Positions 55,251-64,000 of a stretch of DNA of 64,000 nucleotides are shown one piece after another. How positions within the stretch are numbered: position 1 is the first letter of the stretch; each line of letters begins with the position of its first letter. The stretch is from Agrocybe praecox. Its lineage: Eukaryota; Basidiomycota; Agaricomycetes; Agaricales; Agrocybaceae. Where the stretch lies: assembly GCA_964017145.1 (NCBI GenBank), contig OZ024845.1, forward strand, positions 3,720,001-3,784,000, in the 5' to 3' direction. Under the pieces are notes generated by a model. The model did no database searches. It worked only from the letters and a program-made list of their open reading frames with translations, and was not told the DNA's origin. The position numbers and the translations under genes are program-made.

Positions 55251-56327
55251 GGTTAATCGATTAACGTTAACGTTCATCTCGCTCTAAGCGTGCTCCGGTC
55301 CCTGCTCGATGGTGTCTTGAACGTTTGTCGCTCGCCGGGGTCATTCTTCTTTGCGGTCTGAGTGTCTCGTCTCTTTTCTGTGGGTTACCCCGGTGAGTCG
55401 TTTTTTTTTCACTCTATTCTGCTCTCACCCTTATTGGTCTTCCGAACGCGTAGTGTCGCTCGTACGTGTCAGTCCTCTGGGCTCTGTTGGCCCGCTCCCC
55501 ACCTACTGGCTCCAGTCCGCATGGAGTCAGTTGAAACATACCCGGTGATTGCTATTTCACAATTTTAACAATCATTTCTTCCCCTTCGCGGTTCTTCGTC
55601 ATTTTTGGTATTTTTATATTTATATCTGTGTATTTTAAGTACGTACGTATATACAAGATAAATTTGAATAAATCAATACGAGGCCCAGGCACTGTATGGC
55701 ATTCATACCAGTGCCTTTGTCGTTGTCGTCGAAGCAAGTAGGTCCGGAAGAGAAAAAGGGAAGGAGAGGAGACAGAAGGAGGGAAGGGAGACAAGTGAGG
55801 GCAAGGTGGGAATGTATGCTACATCACGCTGGACGAGAAGGCAAAATTAGAGGGAGGGAAGCTGGGAGTTGAGAGTTGAGCGCTGGCTAGTGGCGAAGGG
55901 CCGAGATTGTGCTCCCATCCAAGAGCTCCAGATTTCAAGAGACAAAAGACGACATGGGCGGCCAGATGCGGTATGGCAACCAAACAAGTCTTCAAGCAAA
56001 TTAACGAAAGAAAGAAAGATGGGAAACGTGGATTGGAGAGACGGAAAGAAGGCGAGGAAGGGAAAAACAGGAAAGAAAGTGAGAGAGGGAACCAACGACC
56101 GTATGATTCAATGAATAGCAAGGGGCGATAGGAGAAACAAGTGTTTTACGAACAAAATGCCCTCATTGAATTCTCGAGTCAACTTCGTAGTGGTGTATCC
56201 ACCTATATGCGATGACTCTCGCCAATCTGGACATAAAATCAGGTCGTCGGGTTAGGAGAAGCAGAAGTGAAAGGGAAGAAAATCGAGAAGGGAACCCAAA
56301 GACTCGGAGGAGGCTCAAGGTGGGTTG
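55251..56327. other. No gene recognised
   Basis: Mixed sequence left of the Copia element. GGGTTAATCGATTAACGTTA near 55250 is locally palindromic (TTAATCGATTAA). Purine-rich stretches at 55745-56100 encode nothing recognisable. Confidence 0.45.
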
Positions 56328-56615
56328 TGTTGGAAACTAGGTAGTATATGACATGACGCACCTTACGCGCGCCATTTACATCACGGTCACGACGTGTGAC
56401 ACACTCGCCCATATTCGCATTTTTCTCGTTCCTCATACCTCAGTTCGTTACACGCACGTACTGAGGTATGAGACCCACAATATTCTATTTATTTCCTATT
56501 ACTTATTTACATTATCTAGACAGAGCTCCGTGCTCTTATATTAGGTACATTTAATATCAGTTCGTTACACGCACGTACTGAGACAGAGCTCCGTGCTCTT
56601 ATATTAGTTTCAACA
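56328..56615 (+). repeat. Copia 5' LTR (288 bp)
   Basis: Starts TGTTGGAAACTAGG and ends GTTTCAACA. Contains two copies each of CAGTTCGTTACACGCACGTA and of a GACAGAGCTCCGTGCTCTTA block, a partial tandem duplication. Confidence 0.95.
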
Positions 56616-56634
56616 GGTTATGGGCCCCGCTTGC
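56616..56634 (+). promoter_or_regulatory. Copia primer-binding site (half-tRNA initiator Met type)
   Basis: Directly after the LTR, GGTTATGGGCCCCGC is complementary to the anticodon stem-loop of initiator Met tRNA (GGGCCCAUAACC). This is the internal half-tRNA primer known from Drosophila copia, not the usual tRNA 3' end. Confidence 0.75.
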
Positions 56635-56774
56635 GCCATATAATCCTGATCTCTGCAACACGAACTCCCAGGTACTCTGGGTACCTCTCCTTGCCTTCCC
56701 TGTCACTCCGATCTGGCTAGATCCTCACGGATCATCCTTATCGTCCCACGACACGCAGCCACCTGATAACAATC

Positions 56775-59700
56775 ATGACGGCTTCGGAAACCACCTCGTG
56801 CCCAGTCCTAACCGGGCCTGAAAATTTCCAGATCTGGCAAATTCGCATCCAAGGAAAACTTCGCCGTGAAAAGGTCTACGACGTCATCACAACCCCAAAG
56901 CCTTCCTCGACACCACACACTGCAGACTCGGTCAAAGCGTTAGAAGCCAAAGCGCTCTCTACCAGAGCAACCGCTGATGCTGACCCCAATGACGTTGGAT
57001 TAGCTCGAGCCGCTGTTGCTGCCGAAAAAGCTGCTGCTGCTGCTGCTGCAAGCCTAGCCGCCTCACCTTCAAGTTCGCTTTTCCAAGATTCGTGGGACGT
57101 CCGTGATGCCAAAGCACATGGCATTATCACAGACCACATATCCGACCGCTTAGCACTGGAAACGGCCTCTCAAACATCCGCTGTGGACCTCTATGAAAAA
57201 CTCGTCGACATTCACCAAAATACCAATACCGGAGTTAGCGCATTTTACACGTTCGTCGGAATGGTAAATTCTAAATGGGACGGCGATGTAGCATCTGTTC
57301 AGGACCACATTGCGTCACTCTCCTCTGCTGACGCCAAGCTCACCGCCATGAAGAAACCTGTCGACCCAGAGTTTCTCTCCTTTCTTCTACTTCACTCCCT
57401 TCCGGATGACCCAACATGGGAGACATTTAAATCCTCTGTTCTCAATTCCATGCCTAAGGGCTCGAAACTGTCATTTTCAGAGTTATCCGACCGCATCACA
57501 TTCCAAACCGCTCGCATTCAAGGATCATCCACCACAGAATCCGCGCTGAACGTGAAGGTTACGAAAGGGAAATCTCATAGCAAACGACACTGCGACTTGC
57601 ACCCGGACTCAAACTCTCATGACACTAAGGACTGCATCCTGCGGAAGCGAAAAGAGAGGGAGAAGGATAAGAAGAAGGACAGGAAAACGGAACAAAAGAA
57701 GGATTCAAGCCACAAAGCCAAGCATGCTGCTACTGCCTCTTCAAGCGATAGTTCATCGTCAGACTCCGAGTATGACGAGCGAGCACAATTTGCTGCCCGA
57801 GTATCTAAAAACCCGAAACCGCTGTCCGTAAATAAAGCTTTAATAACACGAATTCAAGCCTACATGTCTGAGCATAAGCAGAATGATACCTCAAACGATC
57901 TTTTACTCGACTCAGGCGCCTCAACGCATATGACTCCTCATCAAAAGTGGTTCAACCCAAGTACCTTTCAAGTACTGAACCCACCAAAGGAAGTCAAGTT
58001 TGGCGATGAATCAATTGTTCTTGCGACCGGCATAGGCAGCATCACTTTGGCAGATTCCATAGACGGAAAGTGTATTGAAACCACACTGAGTGACGTACTC
58101 TACATCCCGTCTTTCAAGTTAACTCTTGTGTCGGTTCGAAAGCTAGACAAACACGGTTGTTACTCCATCTTCAAAGGTGGAAAGTGTGCGGTTAAACAAC
58201 AAAAAGGGAGACAGCGGATACTCAACGGCCGAGACCACCATGGCCTATACAAATTGGACGCAATTCCGAAGGACCACTCGAACCTTCAGCCCGAGTCCGC
58301 CCACACATCAATTGATATCAATGTTTTGCATCGCAGAATGGGACACGTATCCCACGAACGACTGAAGAACATGGTTTCATCAGGAAAATTACAAAACATT
58401 TCAGCAGTAACTGGCTCTCCAAAACTGTGCGAGCCTTGTACACTAGCCAAGATGAAGAAACTTCACCTAAAACCTCATGTTGGTCCTCGAGCCACTAAAC
58501 CTCTCCAAATAATTCACTCTGATGTTGGTGGACCTGTCAAGCCCTCGAGCCGACAAGGCTATCGTTATTGGATTACCTTCACCGATGACCATAGCCGGCA
58601 TCCTTGGATCTATTTTATGAAACGCAAGCGTGAAGCATTGGACATCTATAAGCAGTGGAAACTTGACGTACAGGCTCAGTTTAAGGAAGAAATTGGGGAA
58701 ATCATTTTCTCCGAAAATTTCGCCACCTTTTTTCAATCCGATGGCGGCGGCGAGTACCTATCCAAGGCATTTTTTCAGGAGCTCACCACGACAGGTGTTT
58801 CCCACCGAGTTACAGCTCCTGACACTCCAGAGCAAAACGGAATAGCTGAACGAATGAATCAGACATTAGTGAACCTCGCTACGGCAATGATCATCGACTC
58901 AGGTTTACCCCTCTCCTTCTGGTGCGATGCCATGATGACTGCAGCATTCATAGTTGCCCGTGCACCTGCTTCAGGCCTGAGTGGCGATACTCCTCACGAA
59001 ACACTATTCAAACTCAAGGTTGATGTCTCGTGGCTACGTCCTTTTGGCGCCACTGTGGTTGCGCTCATACCCAAAGACCAGCGGGCTGGAAAATTTGCGT
59101 CGAAGGGAAGAAAATCAATCTTCATAGGCTATACATCTGGCAGGAAAGCTTACCGGCTGTACGACCCCTCCACTCGAGAAGTTTTTTACTCTCGCCATGT
59201 TCGTTTCGACGAGGAGGGGGATATTCCCATTGATCTATCCACGCTCGACACTCGTCACACACCATCCGAATGCAGAGATTTTCTTCGAACAAAAAATCAC
59301 CCACGGCCCTCTACACCTTCGGACGAAACTGATGATGAGAGGGGGGGACCTAGCACACAAACACCATCATCAGTCATGCCAGCTGCAGTGGGAGAGGAAA
59401 ACCAACCCATACCTGAAGCAGTGGGAGCTCAATCAGCTCCACTACCAAAACGGCCTCGCAAGGTCTACACCATAAACCCAAATTCTATCGCAGCGTCTCG
59501 CCCAAAGAGAACAACCAGTCAAAACCGCCCTAACAATGACTATTACCGTGCGAAAAAGCTTGAGGAAACCAGACGAATAAGCTCAAAGGCAACACGGCAG
59601 GCAAAAGCCAGCAAGATATCAAATACCACAGATATCGAGTCGGACGGCAAGATGTCTGCAGTAGATGCAGAAGAAGTGGGAGCACTCCTTGACAACCTGG

Positions 59701-61466
59701 CAGGTACCGACACTGAGGAAGTTGAACCAAGCAACATGCCCGCAAATGTTGACGACGTAATCAACCCGGATCCAAATGATGTCGAATCTAATTTTGACTT
59801 CGCCGGTTTCGCCGGTGCTGCAAACGATGAAAGCCATGGACATAAAATCCCTCAAAGCATTAACGAAGCAGCCCACAGCCCAGATGCACATCAATGGAAA
59901 GCCGCCATAGACGAAGAGTTGCAAAACCTCAAAGACAACCAAGTGTATGACGAAGTTGAAATTCCAAAACATGCAAAACCAATCACCTCAAAGCCAGTCT
60001 TCCGCGTCAAGTTTGACGCAAACGGAAACGTAGAGCGCTTCAAAGTCAGATTCGTTGCTCGTGGATTCACCCAGCGACATGGTATCGACTACAAAGAAGT
60101 CTTCGCACCAGTTGCGAATCTTGAATCCATTCGCATCATCATTGCCCTTGCGGCAAAGTACAATCTCGAGCTCGACCAGATGGACGTTGCAACCGCATAT
60201 CTAAATGGTGAATTGGAAGAAGAACTTTACATGCATCCACCGCAAGGGGTTCCCATTCGCGACGGATACTGCTGGAAATTGAAACGCTCGCTTTATGGTT
60301 TAAAGCAAGCTGGACGCACTTGGAACCTCACACTTGACAGGAAACTAAAGGAGTTAGGCTTCTTCAGACTGAACGCAGAGACATGCTTGTATGTCTTCAG
60401 GGAAAAGAACAAAATTTGTTTCCTTGTTGTTTACGTCGACGACTTTCTCCTCGCAGCAAATTCACGCCCATTCATGGACTCGATCAAGCAAAAACTGTCA
60501 GAGACCTTCAAGATGAAAGATCTCGGTCCAGCCACCTATATTCTTGGAATCCAAATCCAACGAAACCGACAAGCACGCACCATTTCATTATCCCAAAAAC
60601 AATACATCCACACTGTTCTCCAGCGTTGCGGGATGGCAGACTCCAAGCCCTACTCAACGCCGATGGCTCCAAACACCCACCTGTCAATCAACAATCCTGA
60701 TGGCGACGATACTGTCATCTTTGAAATGACTATCGATGGACAAAAGGTATCGTACGCCAGCATTGTTGGTTCCCTCATGTATGCCATGATGGGAACTCGA
60801 CCAGATCTTGCATACACGGTCGGGGTACTTGGAAGGTTCAGCTCGAGCCCAAAGGCGCATCACTGGATTGCCGCCAAACGCGCCCTACGTTACTTGAATG
60901 CCACATCCGACATGGTCCTCGAATTCGATGGGAACGATCTTTCTGCCGACATGGATTTCAAAGGTGACTTCAACTTCCATGGATTTTCGGATGCGGATTG
61001 GGCAGGCGATTTCGACACGTCTCAGTCAACATCTGGCTACGTATTCATCTCCACCCGAGCAGCTATTGGATGGGGCAGTAAAAGGCAAACTCTTGTCGCT
61101 CTTTCATCAACCGAGTCGGAATATGTTGGCCTTTGCTATGCAGGTCAACATCTTGCCTGGCTTCGAAGTTTTTTCGAGGATATTGGCTACGGACAGGATA
61201 AACCAACAGAACTCTTTTGCGACAATCAAGCTGCAATTACACTTACCAAGGACGCGCAATTCCGCGCACGAACGAAACACATCCAAAGAAAATTCCATTA
61301 TCTTCGAGATGACATAGTCGGCAAAGGTCAGGCCACGGTGAGGTTTGTTCCTACTGGGGACAACGCTGCGGACATTTTTACGAAAGCTCTGGGAACGGAA
61401 AAACACTGGAAATTCTGTAGGGCCATGGGACTTCGTGTTTACACGAGTGGGAGTGTTGGAAACTAG
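56775..61466 (+). CDS. Copia gag-pol polyprotein, intact, 1563 residues
   Basis: One frame from ATG 56775. Gag spans about residues 1-270, followed by a Lys-rich zinc-binding-like stretch (HCDLHPDSNSHDTKDC). Protease is LLLDSGASTHMTPH near 377. Integrase has HRRMGHVSHERL and CEPCTLAKM (H-H-C-C), then HSDVGGP, QSDGGGEYLS and PEQNGIAERMN (D, D, E). Reverse transcriptase has VRFVARGFTQRHGIDY, DVATAYLNGELEEELYMHPP, SLYGLKQAGRTWN and VVYVDDFLLA. RNase H has GFSDADWAGD, LSSTESEYVGL, FCDNQAAI and RTKHI. The order PR-IN-RT-RH defines Copia. The TAG stop (61464-61466) lies 11 bases inside the 3' LTR. All catalytic residues are present. Confidence 0.97.
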   Translation: MTASETTSCPVLTGPENFQIWQIRIQGKLRREKVYDVITTPKPSSTPHTADSVKALEAKALSTRATADADPNDVGLARAAVAAEKAAAAAAASLAASPSSSLFQDSWDVRDAKAHGIITDHISDRLALETASQTSAVDLYEKLVDIHQNTNTGVSAFYTFVGMVNSKWDGDVASVQDHIASLSSADAKLTAMKKPVDPEFLSFLLLHSLPDDPTWETFKSSVLNSMPKGSKLSFSELSDRITFQTARIQGSSTTESALNVKVTKGKSHSKRHCDLHPDSNSHDTKDCILRKRKEREKDKKKDRKTEQKKDSSHKAKHAATASSSDSSSSDSEYDERAQFAARVSKNPKPLSVNKALITRIQAYMSEHKQNDTSNDLLLDSGASTHMTPHQKWFNPSTFQVLNPPKEVKFGDESIVLATGIGSITLADSIDGKCIETTLSDVLYIPSFKLTLVSVRKLDKHGCYSIFKGGKCAVKQQKGRQRILNGRDHHGLYKLDAIPKDHSNLQPESAHTSIDINVLHRRMGHVSHERLKNMVSSGKLQNISAVTGSPKLCEPCTLAKMKKLHLKPHVGPRATKPLQIIHSDVGGPVKPSSRQGYRYWITFTDDHSRHPWIYFMKRKREALDIYKQWKLDVQAQFKEEIGEIIFSENFATFFQSDGGGEYLSKAFFQELTTTGVSHRVTAPDTPEQNGIAERMNQTLVNLATAMIIDSGLPLSFWCDAMMTAAFIVARAPASGLSGDTPHETLFKLKVDVSWLRPFGATVVALIPKDQRAGKFASKGRKSIFIGYTSGRKAYRLYDPSTREVFYSRHVRFDEEGDIPIDLSTLDTRHTPSECRDFLRTKNHPRPSTPSDETDDERGGPSTQTPSSVMPAAVGEENQPIPEAVGAQSAPLPKRPRKVYTINPNSIAASRPKRTTSQNRPNNDYYRAKKLEETRRISSKATRQAKASKISNTTDIESDGKMSAVDAEEVGALLDNLAGTDTEEVEPSNMPANVDDVINPDPNDVESNFDFAGFAGAANDESHGHKIPQSINEAAHSPDAHQWKAAIDEELQNLKDNQVYDEVEIPKHAKPITSKPVFRVKFDANGNVERFKVRFVARGFTQRHGIDYKEVFAPVANLESIRIIIALAAKYNLELDQMDVATAYLNGELEEELYMHPPQGVPIRDGYCWKLKRSLYGLKQAGRTWNLTLDRKLKELGFFRLNAETCLYVFREKNKICFLVVYVDDFLLAANSRPFMDSIKQKLSETFKMKDLGPATYILGIQIQRNRQARTISLSQKQYIHTVLQRCGMADSKPYSTPMAPNTHLSINNPDGDDTVIFEMTIDGQKVSYASIVGSLMYAMMGTRPDLAYTVGVLGRFSSSPKAHHWIAAKRALRYLNATSDMVLEFDGNDLSADMDFKGDFNFHGFSDADWAGDFDTSQSTSGYVFISTRAAIGWGSKRQTLVALSSTESEYVGLCYAGQHLAWLRSFFEDIGYGQDKPTELFCDNQAAITLTKDAQFRARTKHIQRKFHYLRDDIVGKGQATVRFVPTGDNAADIFTKALGTEKHWKFCRAMGLRVYTSGSVGN

Positions 61467-61741
61467 GTAGTATATGACATGACGCACCTTACGCGCGCCA
61501 TTTACATCACGGTCACGACGTGTGACACACTCGCCCATATTCGCATTTTTCTCGTTCCTCATACCTCAGTTCGTTACACGCACGTACTGAGGTATGAGAC
61601 CCACAATATTCTATTTATTTCCTATTACTTATTTACATTATCTAGACAGAGCTCCGTGCTCTTATATTAGGTACATTTAATATCAGTTCGTTACACGCAC
61701 GTACTGAGACAGAGCTCCGTGCTCTTATATTAGTTTCAACA
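61454..61741 (+). repeat. Copia 3' LTR (288 bp)
   Basis: Appears identical to 56328-56615. A short purine run (GAGTGGGAG) just before it is the likely polypurine tract. Confidence 0.95.
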
Positions 61742-61746
61742 GGTTG

Positions 61747-64000
61747 ATTATACGAACAAATTAGCATGGAGGACGTTACAGGTAGGGCACACAGACGCAC
61801 CCAGTGTATTTACGCTTTGCCGAGTAACGACGTTCTATTCTCAAGCTATATTTGTCGGATTGCTCAGCTGGTCTCTGCAGCGTTGATCTTCCGAATATTT
61901 CTCTTGACTCAGTGACCCCCCTCGACTGACCTCAATCAATTGTTTCTGCCGTTCGTTCCTTCTCTGGTACCCTCACTTTATCAAACCCACCTCCTCATCC
62001 CTCTCTTGTTCACGTTCTATCTCCGTCTCTCTCCGTCTCTCGGTACCCCCTCTGCCTCTTTTTCCTTCCTCAGCCTCCGCTCTTTCCCTCTTCAATCCCA
62101 CCATTCTCCCCATCGTATTTCCTATTCTCCTGGCGCACATCCATGTTCCGTCTTTGCTTTCCTAAGCATTTGTCGTTCGTGTATGTCGGTCGCCAGCATT
62201 ATTTCTCTTTGCTCTTGCATTCATGGTACTAATCTCATCAATAATCAATAATCGATAAACAGTCAACGAATGCAGACGGGATCTGAGATGGAGAAAAATG
62301 AAATCGGAAAACATGAGCGATATTAGAGAAGATACGACACCTGATTTGAATGATAAACGAAGACGGGTTTTAGAGCCAAGAAGGCAAGTTATTGCCACTG
62401 TCGTCTTACGATGCTGGTTGATTCTTTCATTCGATCCATCCCGCAATGTTCTTCGTTGCGCGTCCGAGTTCTGCCTCGCTCAGGTTCTTTGTCGTTTTGG
62501 CGGTGGTGGTTAGTTTTTAATCCTAGTATCATAATCCAATCATACATATAGTGAACACGCCGTTTCCGTTTCGGTGTCTGCGTTGTCGAAGAATCACGAA
62601 GGACCGTAACGGGAGAGGAGGTTTAAGAAAGCAAAAAGAGAGGGGAGGAGGGAAGAATAAAGGGGAAAGAAGAGAGAGAGAAAATGTGAGGGAGGACTGG
62701 ATGATAGAAGATGCTAGGGGATACATCATGATGACAATGGAAAGGGATGGCAAGGGACGAGGGCGTTCAAAAAATAAAGGCCGAGAGGGAAAAAGAAGAG
62801 GCCAAGAGAACGAACATGCAAAGTGACGCGATCGAGAGGAAGTTAACCAGCGATGGTCTGATAAAACGATGGTATCGCGTGAGTCAAAGCCACCGCGCCT
62901 ATATCTCCTTTCTCTATTCGTATAGGTTATTAGATTGTCAATGATACGAGAGTGGCGGAGAGTGTACGAGAGAAGGGAACTCACGATGGAGCTCGAAGTG
63001 AGCAATAGGAGAGAAAGAAGGGAATAATAAATTGCGGAGAATATCAATAAGCAAGGACGAACTTACAGGGAGAGTCAAGGGAGAGTGGTGGTGGTGGTGG
63101 TGGTGACTAACAGCAGAATCAGAGCGAACGATGGGCAAGAAGACGCACCGAGTACACAAAATCACAGACACACCACGCCGTAAGTCGCTCTTTCCATACC
63201 ATTCCACTCTGTTTCGGCTATTTGTTTCATGTGGCTATCCGATTTCTTTCGACACCCCTTCTTCATTCAGCCTGCGGAACAACTCGACTCGTATCCCTCA
63301 GTACTTCAGATGAAGAGGTGGTAACGAAAATTCAAGAGACGGAAGGCGAGATTGGAGGTGCATGACTGCGCGCGCATTTGCGACTGACACCGTATTTCGA
63401 GTTTGTATTTTACTGTAGGCGGGTGCCGGTGAGCGACCAACAGGGTGTGAAGGGAGTGAATGGTCGATGGAGAAAAACACTATTAAGAAGTGTGCCCATG
63501 AGACAGAGGGTTTGAGCGACAGAGAAAGCGGAAGAGAGGGAGAAATAGGAGAGGGAGAGGCAAGGACATGAGAAACGTACTGGAAAAGGTACTATAGACA
63601 CACCTAGTACGTACATCCCTTGTTGTACACGATGATCGATCCATTCCGCTGTTTACATATCATGTCCATCCTCCAATGATCTCTTTCGTTTATCAAATGT
63701 ATCCTCTGTTCAGAAACTCTCCCATTACATTACGATTCAACGACAAGTGCTCCGAAGGACGAAACTTGAAGAAAAGTGTTGGAAAACATTCGTGGGAGAG
63801 TTGTGGGAGAACGGGAAGGCATTCGACCGAGATCCGGCCCGTCCGAGGGCCAGCGTTGAAACGTTGACGACGAAGCTGAAGTGGGACAAATAAGTTTGAA
63901 CGGGGAACCTTGGTATTGCTAACATTTGATATATCGCTCTTTTCAAGTTGTCCTGAAATCATGGAGTATACAAGTATGTACGAAATATTTTTTATTTTGC
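61747..64000. other. No gene recognised
   Basis: Pyrimidine-rich (61950-62150) and purine-rich (62610-62830) tracts and a GGT triplet run at 63088-63104. Frames at 62281-62513 and 63737-63962 have no recognisable domain. Confidence 0.4.

Larger units (their letters stand above)
56323..61746 (+). mobile_element. Copia retrotransposon, complete, with GGTTG target duplication
   Basis: GGTTG precedes the left LTR (56323-56327) and follows the right LTR (61742-61746), a perfect 5-bp target duplication. The two 288-bp LTRs look identical base for base, and the polyprotein frame is unbroken. This points to a very recent, potentially active insertion. The element proper spans 56328-61741. Confidence 0.96.

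Noticed and set aside
55552..56121. Short frames in the purine-rich region left of Copia
   Set aside because: They are driven by base composition (Lys/Arg/Glu on one strand, Ser/Phe/Leu on the other) and lack recognisable motifs.
1..64000. CRISPR arrays, tRNA or rRNA genes
   Set aside because: No regularly spaced short repeats with unique spacers and no recognisable tRNA or rRNA sequence were seen; direct repeats here are protein-coding or LTR-internal.

Overview
The window looks like a repeat-rich accessory region of an agaricomycete (mushroom-forming basidiomycete) genome. The evidence is the very short GT-AG introns (about 48-60 nt), the transposon families present (Plavaka, TET/JBP-associated, Tf1/sushi-like Gypsy, Copia, Tc1), the DUF6532-type and C2-NACHT-WD40 genes, and many decayed copies of ordinary fungal genes. 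All protein family names come from reading the translations; no search was run. 

Layout. (1) 1-25658 holds a minus-strand Gypsy retrotransposon whose gag gene is split. The LTR, leader and first half of gag lie at 24232-25658; the second half of gag and the start of protease lie at 1-1104. (2) Between the halves sits a 23.1 kb element (1105-24231) with matching 11-bp terminal inverted repeats. Removing it together with a 2-bp target duplication restores the gag frame. It encodes an intact Plavaka-class transposase beside the left end, three further spliced minus-strand genes, a viroplasmin-like reading frame, and, beside the right end, an apparently active TET/JBP 2-oxoglutarate/Fe(II) dioxygenase followed by a DUF6532-like protein. 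Its centre (8568-18304) is different: host gene relics (FAD oxidase, Ser/Gly-rich protein, protein kinase, RIX7-like AAA ATPase) bracketed by an imperfect 19-bp direct repeat. (3) 25.7-38.7 kb is mostly relics (amino-acid permease, TPR protein, a decayed kinase), plus a solo LTR of the same Gypsy family. (4) 38675-40269 is a complete Tc1 element. (5) 40544-45584 is a NOD-like receptor gene (C2-like, NACHT, 12 near-identical WD40 repeats). (6) 46-49 kb holds a membrane-protein relic and an RPN6 (proteasome subunit) relic. (7) 51.0-55.25 kb is a diverged second copy of the 32.4-36.8 kb block, including the same kinase relic with different parts missing. (8) 56328-61741 is an intact Copia element with apparently identical LTRs, a perfect 5-bp target duplication and an uninterrupted 1563-codon polyprotein.

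The strongest candidate for an under-described system is the 23 kb transposon: a Plavaka transposase at one end, a DNA-modification enzyme and partner gene at the other, and nearly 10 kb of host-like DNA between. The second theme is relic genes that have lost internal blocks of conserved exons, often without losing frame.
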